Below, one piece after another: positions 7,437 to 16,347 of a stretch of 64,000 nt of DNA. The notes under the pieces are model-generated. The model made no database searches and was not told the DNA's origin. It saw only the letters and a program-made list of their open reading frames with translations. This DNA comes from JAGWBD01 sp965220615 (GTDB lineage: Bacteria; Chloroflexota; Anaerolineae; Aggregatilineales; Phototrophicaceae). Location of the stretch: assembly GCA_965220615.1 (NCBI GenBank), contig CBDCQL010000002.1, positions 2,356,001-2,420,000 of the forward strand, in the 5' to 3' direction. A program made the translations under genes and the position numbers. Each line of letters opens with the position of its first letter. The stretch's first letter is position 1.

Positions 7437-9179
7437 GTGAGCGTCATCCTCGGCATCAACAGCGAACACGCCGGCGCCTCGGCCGCCCTGGTCATCGACG
7501 GCCAGCCGGTCGCCGCCATCGCCGAGGAGCGCCTCAACCGCGTCAAGTACTACGCCGGTTTCCCGCGCCTCGCCGTACGCATGGTGCTGGACATGGCCGG
7601 CATCGGCCCGCAGGATGTCGACTGCGTGGCCATCCCGCGCGACCCTGCGGCCAACCTGACGCGCAAGGCCGCCTTCCTCTTCGGCAACCCGACGCGCCTG
7701 CCCGCCCTGCTGCAGGCCGGCGCCGGTCAGGTGAAACAACTGGACGTGAAGTCGCAACTGGCCGCGGAATTTGGCCTCGACCCGGCCGCCCTGACCTTCC
7801 GCCAGCTGCGCGTCGAACACCACCTCGCTCACGTCGCCAGCGCGTACTTCAGTTCGCCCTGGGACGAGGCCGCCGGCTTCAGCGTGGACGGCTCCGGCGA
7901 TTTTGTCACCTGCATGCTGGCCCGCTGCCAGGGCAATGACATCAGGGTGCTGCAGCGCATCCACGTGCCGCACTCGCTGGGCTCCCTCTACACCATGATC
8001 TGCCAATTCATCGGCTACGGTCGCTACGGCGACGAGGGCAAGGTGATGGGCCTCGCGCCCTACGGCGAGGACGTCTACCACGAGCATTTCGCCGACATGC
8101 TGCGCCTGACGGACGATAGTTTGCGCCTCAACAGTCGCTGGTTCCTGCCCTTTGGCGCGGAGCAGTCCATCAGCATCAACGCGCGCGGTGAAATGGAGAT
8201 CGGGCGCCACTGGTCCGACCACATGGTCGCGACCTTCGGCGCGCCGCGCGAGCCGGGCAGCGAGATCACGCGGCGCGACATGGACCTGGCCCGCGGCCTG
8301 CAGGCCGCTTTCGAGCGCGCCTGGCTGCATCTGCTGCAGCGGCTGCACCTCCTCGCCCCTTCCGACCGCGTGGTGATGGCCGGCGGCTGCGCGCTCAACA
8401 GCGTCGCCAATGGCCTCGTCACAACGCAGACGCCCTTCCGCGAGACCTGGATTCACCCCGCCGCCGGCGACGAGGGCCTGTCACTGGGAGCGGCGCTCTA
8501 CGCCAGCCGGCAAACTCCAGGCGCGGGCGAGCGTTACGTCATGGGCGGCGCCGGTCTCGGCCCGGAGTACACGCAACAGGAGATTCGCAGCACCCTGGCG
8601 CGTCAGGGGGTGGCGGCGCAGGAGTTGCCGGAGCCGGAGCTGCTGGAACGCACGGCGGCGGCGATCGAGGCCGGCGCGGTCGTCGGCTGGTTCCAGGGCC
8701 GCATGGAATGGGGGCCGCGCGCGCTTGGCAACCGTTCCATTCTCGCCCACCCGGGACTGGCGGACATGAAACAGACCCTCAACGACCGCATCAAGCGCCG
8801 TGAGTGGTTTCGCCCCTTCGCGCCGGCCGTGCTGGCGGAGGCGCAGACCCGGGTCTTCGAGCAGGGAGAACCCTCCCCCCACATGCTGCACGTCTATCGC
8901 ATCCTCGATGCGTGGCGCGAGCGTCTCTGCGCCGTGGCTCACGTCGACCAGACCGGCCGTTTGCAGACCGTAATGCGCGAGCACAACCCGCGCTATTACG
9001 ACCTGCTGAAGGCCTTCGAGCGGCGCACGGGCCTGCCCGTCGTCGTCAACACCAGCTTCAATGAAAACGAGCCGATCGTCTGCACGCCGGAAGAAGCCAT
9101 CGACTGTTTCCTGCGCACGCGCATGGACCTGCTCGTCGTCGGCGACAGCTACTGCGAGAAGCCGGCCGGCGCCGACTGA
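7437..9179 (+). CDS. Carbamoyltransferase, NodU/CmcH family
   Basis: Full-length NodU/CmcH/TobZ-type O-carbamoyltransferase, 580 residues. These cytoplasmic enzymes use carbamoyl phosphate and ATP to carbamoylate a hydroxyl of a sugar or antibiotic. The N-terminal Kae1-like domain is marked by GINSEHAGASAAL, the metal-binding histidines in HHLAHVASAYF, and GDEGKVMGLAPYG. The C-terminal YrdC-like domain is marked by GRMEWGPRALGNRSI, REWFRPFAP and NTSFNENEPIVC. GTG at 7437 gives the expected N-terminus. No glycosyltransferase or biosynthetic cluster lies beside it, so the acceptor is unknown. A TACAAT box at 7360-7365 could be its -10 element. Confidence 0.88.
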   Translation: MSVILGINSEHAGASAALVIDGQPVAAIAEERLNRVKYYAGFPRLAVRMVLDMAGIGPQDVDCVAIPRDPAANLTRKAAFLFGNPTRLPALLQAGAGQVKQLDVKSQLAAEFGLDPAALTFRQLRVEHHLAHVASAYFSSPWDEAAGFSVDGSGDFVTCMLARCQGNDIRVLQRIHVPHSLGSLYTMICQFIGYGRYGDEGKVMGLAPYGEDVYHEHFADMLRLTDDSLRLNSRWFLPFGAEQSISINARGEMEIGRHWSDHMVATFGAPREPGSEITRRDMDLARGLQAAFERAWLHLLQRLHLLAPSDRVVMAGGCALNSVANGLVTTQTPFRETWIHPAAGDEGLSLGAALYASRQTPGAGERYVMGGAGLGPEYTQQEIRSTLARQGVAAQELPEPELLERTAAAIEAGAVVGWFQGRMEWGPRALGNRSILAHPGLADMKQTLNDRIKRREWFRPFAPAVLAEAQTRVFEQGEPSPHMLHVYRILDAWRERLCAVAHVDQTGRLQTVMREHNPRYYDLLKAFERRTGLPVVVNTSFNENEPIVCTPEEAIDCFLRTRMDLLVVGDSYCEKPAGAD

Positions 9180-9205
9180 CCCGGCCCACTGCCCGTCAGG
9201 AAAGC

Positions 9206-9237
9206 AAAAGGCCGGCCCGCAACCGGACCGGCCTTCC
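9206..9237. terminator. Bidirectional rho-independent terminator candidate
   Basis: Inverted repeat AAGGCCGG (9208-9215) / CCGGCCTT (9228-9235) with a 12-nt loop and a flanking A-run on the left. It lies between two convergent genes, so it could stop transcription from both sides. Confidence 0.55.
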
Positions 9238-9256
9238 GGTTAGAGGCGGCGCCCGC

Positions 9257-10576
9257 CTACCACTGCAGGTAGCGCACCGTATGGTGCTCGTCAATGGTGA
9301 TGACGTAGCGCTTGTTGACGTCGGGCCCCTTGTCAGCGTAGTAGGTGCTGAGCTTCATCGTGCAGTCGCCATCGTAGCTGACCGTGTAGGGCTTGTTGGT
9401 GGCCGTGTTGGTGCCGCTGGCCAGATTGTCGTCAGCTCCAGCTTTCGCCCCGCAGAGACTGGAAGCGCTGGTGACGCTGACGAGCGATTGCACGCTGCTG
9501 TCCTGGAAAACGCCGTAAAGCGTGTAGGACGAGTAGTCGTGGTTGGCGCAGACCTTGATCGGCGCGGCGTTGTCTGTGTTCAGGCAGTTTCCGCTGGGCC
9601 CGCCACCGCCATCACCGTTGTCACCGTTGTCACCGTCGCCACCGTTGCCGCCAGGGGGAGAAGCACCCCACAGGCCGGGGCAGTCTACGTTCGGATCGGT
9701 GCAGTAATAGTAGACAACCGGGTGGCTGTCCACGTAGCGCGTATCAGAAGTCGGGGCCACGGTGCGCAGGGTAATGCGAATGGATTCCTCTTCCTGAAAA
9801 TCGATCAGGCTCGCGCCAAATTGAATGACTTCTGTGGATTCCACCGCCTGCGCTTCGGCCTGGGCCTGGGCCTGACCGTTGCCCAGATTCTCCTGGCCGC
9901 TGGCAGAATTGCCATCCGAGTTTTCCGCCTGCCAGTTGAATCCGGCAGCGTTATTGATGACCGAGCCCAACAGGGGAACGGAAATCGTAATGGTGCCGCC
10001 CTGGTCGCCCGTCTGGGCCTCCGCTGACAGACCCTGGGCGTTGGGGTCCGGCGTGGCTGTTGGCTCGGGCGTCACCAGAATGATGACCGCGTTCAGTGGA
10101 GGCGGCAGCGAACGGATCAGGGTTCTGGGATCGCGACATGACTCGTGGACCGGGTAGCAGAAGATCAGGCTGGGGCTGTCCGTGTAGGTCGCGTCATTGA
10201 GGGCCGCCAGGCTGGTCAGGGAGAAGGAGATGATGTCACCATCCTGGTAACCCAGGTCCGTCGCGGAAACCCGTATTGTGCCGGCGTAGGACGGCTCCAA
10301 CGTGCCTTCCACGTCGTCGCGGGTTGACTCGTTGGCGGCGATCCATTCGACGAATTCTGCATTTTCGAACTGGGTGACATTCGGTGAAGTAATGATAAAT
10401 TCACCGGTTTCCACTCCACCCACAACGTTCGATTCGAGCGTCACTACCGGCGATTCCGGTACGGGCAGCGGCGTTTTTGTCTCCTCACCAGTACCCTGAG
10501 CCAGGACGTATCCCGTTGCTGCCAGCAACAAGACAAGGATCAAACACAAGACGATATGGCGCTTATCAGTGTTCAT
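9257..10576 (-). CDS. Secreted protein of unknown function with duplicated module
   Basis: Not recognised. ATG at 10576 is preceded by GGGAAGGG and gives 439 residues starting with a classical signal peptide (hydrophobic CLILVLLLAATGYVLAQ). Two related modules follow, at about residues 40-150 and 195-325. Both end in an alternating segment with a D-T/A-x-Y-x-DS pattern and a Cys pair (LIFCYPVHESC; YYYCTDPNVDC), which suggests an internal duplication of a beta-rich, disulfide-bonded domain. A Gly/Asp/Asn-rich linker (about 330-350) leads to a third Cys-containing C-terminal domain of about 100 residues. Probably exported and surface or extracellular. It is convergent with the carbamoyltransferase and divergent from the LacI regulator. 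Confidence 0.7.
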   Translation of the reverse strand: MNTDKRHIVLCLILVLLLAATGYVLAQGTGEETKTPLPVPESPVVTLESNVVGGVETGEFIITSPNVTQFENAEFVEWIAANESTRDDVEGTLEPSYAGTIRVSATDLGYQDGDIISFSLTSLAALNDATYTDSPSLIFCYPVHESCRDPRTLIRSLPPPLNAVIILVTPEPTATPDPNAQGLSAEAQTGDQGGTITISVPLLGSVINNAAGFNWQAENSDGNSASGQENLGNGQAQAQAEAQAVESTEVIQFGASLIDFQEEESIRITLRTVAPTSDTRYVDSHPVVYYYCTDPNVDCPGLWGASPPGGNGGDGDNGDNGDGGGGPSGNCLNTDNAAPIKVCANHDYSSYTLYGVFQDSSVQSLVSVTSASSLCGAKAGADDNLASGTNTATNKPYTVSYDGDCTMKLSTYYADKGPDVNKRYVITIDEHHTVRYLQW

Positions 10577-10922
10577 GAGTGCCCTTCCCAACCCTAATGT
10601 GGCTGTTCGTGCGTACACAAGCATACGTTAACTTGCCAAAGTCCGCCAGCGCAAAACCAACACATTTTTCCCGGAAACGCCAGCATCTCACCGACATGGC
10701 AAGGCCAGTTTCACAACCTCCGGGGCGGTCCCGTCAGCATGATCTCACACTATAAGCGTTTCCCGACTGTGCCGCAAACTGCCCTCCTGCAAATGGCGCC
10801 GTTTCCCGTCACCCTGCTTCACCCGGGAATCGCGTCAGGGCCCCTGCCGGAGTTGCTTGCAAGGCCAGGGAAACTGTGTTACAGTCCTTTTCAGGTAGCG
10901 AAATCGTTTTCGGGAGCGCCTT
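10577..10922. other. Divergent intergenic region (346 bp)
   Basis: Separates the leftward secreted-protein gene from the rightward lacI-type gene. The right end holds an inverted-repeat operator (10899-10912) and the ribosome site of the regulator. The left part must hold the promoter of the secreted-protein gene, but no convincing -35/-10 pair was identified. No small gene is supported. Confidence 0.6.
10899..10912. promoter_or_regulatory. LacI-type operator upstream of the regulator gene
   Basis: CGAAATCGTTTTCG is a 14-bp inverted repeat around a central CG, with one mismatch between arms. This is the usual form of LacI/GalR-family operators. It lies 11 bp before the regulator's start codon, downstream of any plausible promoter, suggesting autorepression and control of the whole operon. 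Confidence 0.65.
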
Positions 10923-11918
10923 GTGCCCACGTCGCTCACGGACATAGCGCGGCGGCTGGATCTTTCCCCTTCCACCGTCTCAAAGGCCCTCAACGGCTAT
11001 CGCGACGTCTCCAGCGATACCCGCGAACTTGTGCTGCGCGCCGCCCTCGAACTCGACTACCAGCCCAGCAGCGCCGCGCGCGATCTGCGTCGCGGCCGCA
11101 CGGACCGCATCGGCCTCTTCCTCAACACCGCCCTCGAGTACGTCGTCGATTACCTTTCCGGCATCATCCCCGGCGCCGTGCGCTGCTCGCAGGAATGCGG
11201 CAAACGACTGCTCATCTACACCCTGACCGACAACGACCCCGGCCAGTTGCTGCAGGTCTGCCGCGCCGGCGAAATCGACGGCGTCATCCTTTTCTCCACC
11301 CACTACGACAGCCACACCATCGAGGCCCTGCTCGAAGACGATTTCCCCTTCGTCGTGATGGGCCGTTACATCCCGGATGAACGCGTCTCCTGCGTCGTGC
11401 CCGACTACTACGACGGCACGCGACAAATCATGGACCACTTGCTGGACAAGGGGCACCGGCGCATCGCCTTCATGACCCGCCCGGAACTGACCACGGCCAA
11501 CGAGGCGCGCCTGCGTGGCTACCTTGACGCGCTGGCGGCGGCAGGAATTGCAAGGGACGATCAACTCATCGTCGAGACGCGCCTCGAACCTGACAGCGGC
11601 GTCGTGCCAACCCGTCGCTTGCTGACCCTGACGCCGCATCCCTCGGCCATCGTTGCCGCCCACGACCTGGTGGCCGTGGACGTTATCAATACATTGCAGG
11701 CGGCCGACCTGCGCGTCCCGCAGGACGTGGCCGTCACCGGTTTTGACGGCCTGCGCGCCGGCTTCCGCACCCTGCCGCACATCAGCACCGTGCAACAACC
11801 TCTGGAGCGCATCGGCGAACGCGTCGTCGAACTGGTCAACCGTCGTTTGAACGACCCCGCCGCCCCACCCGTGCAGGAGACCCTGCCGGTGCAACTGGTG
11901 TTGCGCGGTTCCACCTGA
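10923..11918 (+). CDS. LacI-family transcriptional regulator
   Basis: DNA-binding repressor with a periplasmic-binding-protein-like effector domain, 331 residues. The N-terminal helix-turn-helix (SLTDIARRLDLSPSTVSKAL, residues 4-23) and hinge helix (YQPSSAARDLRRG) are textbook for the family. The effector domain contains VIVAAHDLVAVDVI-like and VAVTGFDG segments. GTG at 10923 follows GGGAG and gives the correct HTH start. It heads the operon running to about 21.9 kb, and an operator lies in its own leader. It probably senses the imported carbohydrate or a catabolite of it. Confidence 0.93.
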   Translation: MPTSLTDIARRLDLSPSTVSKALNGYRDVSSDTRELVLRAALELDYQPSSAARDLRRGRTDRIGLFLNTALEYVVDYLSGIIPGAVRCSQECGKRLLIYTLTDNDPGQLLQVCRAGEIDGVILFSTHYDSHTIEALLEDDFPFVVMGRYIPDERVSCVVPDYYDGTRQIMDHLLDKGHRRIAFMTRPELTTANEARLRGYLDALAAAGIARDDQLIVETRLEPDSGVVPTRRLLTLTPHPSAIVAAHDLVAVDVINTLQAADLRVPQDVAVTGFDGLRAGFRTLPHISTVQQPLERIGERVVELVNRRLNDPAAPPVQETLPVQLVLRGST

Positions 11919-11941
11919 ACATGCCGCAGCAAGGAGATCCC

Positions 11942-13033
11942 ATGAGCAAGCGTGAAGAGACGTCGGACGTGCAGGAAACCGGCATCACCCTGCAGGACAA
12001 GGTGGATATCCGCCATCAGCGCGACGCCAACGGTCGACCGCGCCAGGGGATGCAGGGTTTCAATCCCCGTTTCGGGGATTTCGTGGACTACATCATCGGC
12101 ATCACGCACGAAATCTGGGAAGAGAAGTCGGTTGGCAAGCTCTACGATTACTACGCCAACACCATCCGCATGCACACCTCGGATGGCACCAGCTATGGTC
12201 GCGAGGCGGTCTTCGCCTCCACCCTCGGCACCCTCGCCGCCTACCCCGACCGCCGCCTCTACGGCGACGAGGTCATCTGGGATGGCGACGACGAACAGGG
12301 CTACTACTCCTCTCACCGCCTCGTGCACAGCGGCACCAACCGCGGCTGGTCGCTTTACGGCCCGCCCACCAACAACCGCGTGCGCTACTACGCCATCGCC
12401 GATTGTTTCTGCCGCCGCAACATGGTGGTCGAGGAATGGCTGGTGCGCGATGAACTGACCCTGGTGCATCAGCTGGGCCTGGACCCGGTGAAGACGGCGC
12501 GCGCCATGGCCTGCGCCCAACCCCCGCAGCAGCATGCCGCCGATATCGAGCGCGGCACCGGCCAGCTCCCGCCGCCCGCCCTGCCGGAGCCGCAAGGCCC
12601 CTTCGACCCCGCCGACTTCGCCCGTTGCGCCCTGCACGAGATCTGGAACTGGCGCCTGCTCAACAAGGTGCGCGAGTACCATGCGGAGACCCTGCACGCC
12701 GAAGGGCCTTCACTGCGGCGCATGCACGGCCACAACGAGTACCAGGGCTTCGCGCTGGCCCTGCTGGCACCCTTCCCGGACCTGGCCTTCAATATCGAGC
12801 GCAGCACCTGCTGCGGCGACGGGGAAAAGGGCTGGCGCGTGGCGCTGCGCTGGCGCATGCAGGGCACACACAGCGGCTTCGGCAACTACGGCGAGCCCAC
12901 CGGCCAGCGCATCAACATTCTCGGTATCTCACACATGCTCATTGTGGAGGGGCGCATTCAGCAGGAATGGATGCTCTTCGACGAATTCGCGCTGCTTAAG
13001 CAAATTCACCGCCCGCAGGATGCAGGGAGTTAG
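11942..13033 (+). CDS. SnoaL-like (NTF2-fold) protein, two domains
   Basis: 363 residues with two SnoaL/NTF2-like domains (about residues 25-180 and 215-350). Such domains form cone-shaped alpha+beta barrels and act as cyclases, isomerases or hydrolases on small ligands; the reaction here is unknown. ATG at 11942 has AAGGAG at the right distance and was preferred to the ATG at 11921. The gene lies 23 bp after lacI and 54 bp before the binding-protein gene. It is the most divergent of the six SnoaL-like proteins in this operon: it lacks their WYGPAGIG motif and has SLYGPPTNN instead. Confidence 0.75.
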   Translation: MSKREETSDVQETGITLQDKVDIRHQRDANGRPRQGMQGFNPRFGDFVDYIIGITHEIWEEKSVGKLYDYYANTIRMHTSDGTSYGREAVFASTLGTLAAYPDRRLYGDEVIWDGDDEQGYYSSHRLVHSGTNRGWSLYGPPTNNRVRYYAIADCFCRRNMVVEEWLVRDELTLVHQLGLDPVKTARAMACAQPPQQHAADIERGTGQLPPPALPEPQGPFDPADFARCALHEIWNWRLLNKVREYHAETLHAEGPSLRRMHGHNEYQGFALALLAPFPDLAFNIERSTCCGDGEKGWRVALRWRMQGTHSGFGNYGEPTGQRINILGISHMLIVEGRIQQEWMLFDEFALLKQIHRPQDAGS

Positions 13034-13087
13034 CGGAGTGACAGGCTCCGTTTTGACCCATTTTTCCGGATAGCGACAGGAGAAGTC

Positions 13088-14395
13088 ATGAACCGTCAGA
13101 AGTTGTTTATCCTCGCAATACTGGCCCTGGTTACGGGCCTCATCGGCATGCCTGGCGCCTTCGCCCAGGAAGCCGGCGCCTGCAACGTTGAGGCGCCCAT
13201 GGAAGCCGTTGAGCTCAACGCCCTCGGCTGGAGCTTCCCCATCCTCGATTTCTACTACAGTGAAATCGAGGCCTGCGACCAGGTCGAGAACATCGACATC
13301 AACGTCAACCAGCTGTCCGGCGAAGACGTCCAGGAGCAGGTCAACCTGGCCCTCTCCGGCGGCGGCGATTCGCCCTACGACATCCTCAGCGGCGCCAACG
13401 GCCAGGTGGCCGACTGGGGCGGCAAAGGCTGGCTGATGCCGCTCAACGACCTCATTGACAAGTATCGCGACGAGTACGACCTCGACGATATCCCGGCCGC
13501 GAACTGGGACGTCGGCGCCATCGACGGCAACATCTACGGCGTACCCGTCATCGCCAACACCCTGCATCTCTTCTATCGCAGCGACGTGCTTGAAGAGATG
13601 GGCATGATGCCGCCGGAGACCTACGCCGACGTCGTCGCGCTCTGCGATGCCATCGGCCTCGACAACATGGACTGGGACGCCCCCTTTGGCATGGACCTTT
13701 CCCGCCCCCGCGGCTGGGAACTGGAATTCTTCATGGTGCTGGGCGGCCTCGGCGGCAGTTACATCGGTGAAGGCAGTATGCCGGCCTTCAACGGCCCGGA
13801 GGGTGTGCAGGCCGTCGAGATCATGCTCGATGTCTACAACAGTTGCCTCGGTGAAGCGGCCTCCTCCATGAGCAACAACAACATGGAGACCGGTATGCAT
13901 CAGGGCACGCTGCCCATCGTCAAGCTCTGGGCCAGCCGCGCCGCCGGTATGAGCAACCCGGACAGCACCGATCTCACCGACGTCATCGACTTTGCGCCCG
14001 CGCCGCGCGCCGTTGAGGGCGGCCCGCGCGCCGGCTCCGCCTGGCTGGACTTCTTCTTCATCCCGGCCAACACCACCAACGACCCTGACCTCATCTTCCG
14101 CATCATCATGGAAGGCGTGGACGTCGCCTCGCAGCAGCAGGCCGCCATATACGGCATCCCCACGCGCAGTTCGGCGGCCAATTTCGGCGGCAAGTATCTG
14201 CCGGCCGCCAGCGCCACCCTGGCCGAGAGCGTCGGCAACTACTCCAAGAACCCGGCCAACGACATCGCCGTGGCCAAGCTGAGCGAATTCCTGCCCCTCA
14301 CCGCCACCGGCGAGATGAGCCCGCAGGAAGCGCTTGACGCCGCCGCGGCCGCCTACACCGAGGAAGCGACCGCCCAGGGTTACATCGAGGGTTAA
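13088..14395 (+). CDS. ABC transporter substrate-binding protein, sugar type
   Basis: Family 1 extracellular solute-binding protein, 435 residues, with a Sec signal peptide ending near GAFAQEAG. AGGAG precedes ATG 13088. Typical features include DILSGANGQVADW in the N-lobe and the hinge region YGVPVIANTLHLFYRSDVLEEMG. It captures the substrate outside the membrane and delivers it to the two permeases encoded next. A strong hairpin lies directly after its stop codon. The ligand is not evident; the neighbouring enolase-superfamily dehydratase points to a sugar acid or related compound. Confidence 0.9.
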   Translation: MNRQKLFILAILALVTGLIGMPGAFAQEAGACNVEAPMEAVELNALGWSFPILDFYYSEIEACDQVENIDINVNQLSGEDVQEQVNLALSGGGDSPYDILSGANGQVADWGGKGWLMPLNDLIDKYRDEYDLDDIPAANWDVGAIDGNIYGVPVIANTLHLFYRSDVLEEMGMMPPETYADVVALCDAIGLDNMDWDAPFGMDLSRPRGWELEFFMVLGGLGGSYIGEGSMPAFNGPEGVQAVEIMLDVYNSCLGEAASSMSNNNMETGMHQGTLPIVKLWASRAAGMSNPDSTDLTDVIDFAPAPRAVEGGPRAGSAWLDFFFIPANTTNDPDLIFRIIMEGVDVASQQQAAIYGIPTRSSAANFGGKYLPAASATLAESVGNYSKNPANDIAVAKLSEFLPLTATGEMSPQEALDAAAAAYTEEATAQGYIEG

Positions 14396-14409
14396 TCGCC
14401 ACCATCACC

Positions 14410-14441
14410 GGACGGGGTGGCGGACCTCCGCCACCCCGTCC
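14410..14441. terminator. Perfect 14-bp intercistronic hairpin after the binding-protein gene
   Basis: GGACGGGGTGGCGG, loop ACCT, then the exact reverse complement. No U-run follows, so it is more likely an mRNA-stabilising or partial-termination element that lets the binding protein be made in excess of the permeases, as in other binding-protein operons. Confidence 0.65.
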
Positions 14442-14469
14442 TCATCCGACAGGCCAGAGGAAAGAGACC

Positions 14470-15333
14470 ATGGAACGTCGAATTTTCCTGGGCTTCGCCG
14501 GCCCGAGCATCGTCGTCATGTGCCTGCTGATGGTCATGCCGCTGATCATGGCCATCTGGCTGGGCATGCACTTCATGACCTTTGACAACGTGCTGGAGCC
14601 GCAATGGGTCGGCCTGCGCAACTTCGCCGCCGCCCTCGGCGACGAGCGCTTCTGGCAGTCCTTCAGCTTCACCGCTCTCTACATCGCCGTGGTCGTGCCG
14701 TCATGGATCGTCATCGGTTTCGTGGTCGCCCTCCTGCTGGACCAGGTGACCGGTCTGGCGCGCGGCGTCTATCTCTCCATCTTTTTGCTGCCCTTCGTCA
14801 TCGTGCCCATCGTCGGCACCATCATGTTCCGCCAGCTCTTTGAACCCTCCGGCCTGCTGCGCTGGCTCTATCAGGAACTGCTGAACGAGCGTTTTCGCTA
14901 CACAGAGCAAACGGTGAAGTCGCTCATCCTCTTCCACGGCATCTGGTACGTGACGCCCTTCACCCTGGTCGTCTACTTCGCCGGCCTGCAGACCCTGCCC
15001 CAGGACCTGATGGAAGCCTCCGGCATCGACGGCGCCACCCGCCTGCAAAAGATTCGCCACATCGTCATCCCGCACGTGCGCTCGCTGACGCTCTTCATCC
15101 TGCTATTCAGCATCATGGATTCCTACCGCGTCTTCGACAGCGTCTTTGTCCTGACCGGGCTAAATCCGCTGTACAAGGCCAACACCATCATGACCTACAC
15201 CTACCAGACGGCGACGCAGCTGGAACGCCTGGGCAGGGCCAACGCCATGGCCGTGCTCACCATCATCGGCATCATGGTCGTGCTCATCCCCAATCTCTAC
15301 CTTTCCTGGAAAGAACAGATCGCGGAGCGCTAA
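14470..15333 (+). CDS. Carbohydrate ABC transporter permease, MalF type
   Basis: 287-residue inner-membrane protein with six transmembrane segments and the EAA loop (LMEASGIDGATRLQKIRHIVIPHV). GAGGAAAGAG precedes the ATG. It pairs with the following permease, whose start lies 2 bp after this stop. No ATPase gene is present in the operon; the family commonly uses a shared MsiK/UgpC-type ATPase encoded elsewhere. Confidence 0.92.
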   Translation: MERRIFLGFAGPSIVVMCLLMVMPLIMAIWLGMHFMTFDNVLEPQWVGLRNFAAALGDERFWQSFSFTALYIAVVVPSWIVIGFVVALLLDQVTGLARGVYLSIFLLPFVIVPIVGTIMFRQLFEPSGLLRWLYQELLNERFRYTEQTVKSLILFHGIWYVTPFTLVVYFAGLQTLPQDLMEASGIDGATRLQKIRHIVIPHVRSLTLFILLFSIMDSYRVFDSVFVLTGLNPLYKANTIMTYTYQTATQLERLGRANAMAVLTIIGIMVVLIPNLYLSWKEQIAER

Positions 15334-15335
15334 CG

Positions 15336-16340
15336 ATGGACCCCGTCACGAGCCGTCCCGGCCGCCTGCTGATCCACGTGTTTCTGATTGTGTTCGCCAT
15401 CTACAGTTTCGTGCCCTTTATGTGGACAGCCCTGCAGTCCGTCAAGAAACTGCGGGACGCCAGTTCGCGCACGCCCAAATTCCTGTTCTCGCCCACGCTG
15501 GAGAATTACGAAGACCTCTGGTTGCGCTCCACGCCGGAAAACCCGGAAACGCTGGCATTTTTCCTGCTGCTGGCCCTGGTGCTGCTGGTCTGCCTGCTGA
15601 TCTTCGCGCAGCACATCCCCCTGCGCCGCGACCTGGTCTATGGCGTCGCCATTCTCGGCCTGGTCGCGCTGCTGTGGCTGATTCCGCAACTGCTGGATAC
15701 GGCCAGCTTTTACGACTACTTCATCAACACCCTCATCGTCACCGCCGGCACCATCCTGGTCTCGATCAGCATCGGTTGTCTGGCAGGCTACGCCCTCGCC
15801 CGTTACGCCGGCCTGCTGGGCGTGGTCGTGCTGATCGCGGCGCTGGCCTTCCGCGCCCTGCCGCGCCTGGCCTACGTCCTGCCCTACTACTGGATCGGCA
15901 GCGCGCTGAATCTCATCGACTCCCACATCCTCGTCATCATCACCCTCGTCGCCGTCAACCAGCCCTTCACCATCTGGATGCTGCGCAGCTTCTTTATGGA
16001 AATCCCGAAAGACCTGGAGGAATCGGCCATGGTGGATGGCGCCGGGCGTCTCGTCGCCTTCTTTCGCGTCATCATCCCGGTCATGTGGCCCGGCATCGTC
16101 GCCACCGCGCTCTTCACCCTGCTGCTGGCCTACAACGAATTCCTGCTGGTGCGCATCCTGACCCAGACCAACTGGACCCTGCCGGTGGCCATTTCGCGCT
16201 TCACGGGCGGGGAAGATCCCCGTCACCTGACCCTGGCGGCCGCGGCCGCGGTATCGTCCACCGTCCCCATCGTGATCGTCATCCTCTTTTTCCAGAAACA
16301 ACTGATCAAGGGATTGTCGGCCGGCGCGGTGAAGGGCTAG
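15336..16340 (+). CDS. Carbohydrate ABC transporter permease, MalG type, with extra membrane segments
   Basis: 334 residues, about 50 longer than usual MalG-type permeases. The extra length lies after the first transmembrane helix (about residues 65-125). It contains two additional hydrophobic stretches (FFLLLALVLLVCLLIF and AILGLVALLWLIPQLL) before the core begins at FYDYFINTLIVT. The EAA loop (EESAMVDGAGRLVAFFRVIIPVM) is intact. Together with the preceding permease it forms the channel of the importer. The insertion may change the periplasmic face that meets the binding protein. Confidence 0.88.
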   Translation: MDPVTSRPGRLLIHVFLIVFAIYSFVPFMWTALQSVKKLRDASSRTPKFLFSPTLENYEDLWLRSTPENPETLAFFLLLALVLLVCLLIFAQHIPLRRDLVYGVAILGLVALLWLIPQLLDTASFYDYFINTLIVTAGTILVSISIGCLAGYALARYAGLLGVVVLIAALAFRALPRLAYVLPYYWIGSALNLIDSHILVIITLVAVNQPFTIWMLRSFFMEIPKDLEESAMVDGAGRLVAFFRVIIPVMWPGIVATALFTLLLAYNEFLLVRILTQTNWTLPVAISRFTGGEDPRHLTLAAAAAVSSTVPIVIVILFFQKQLIKGLSAGAVKG

Positions 16341-16347
16341 CCAGAAC

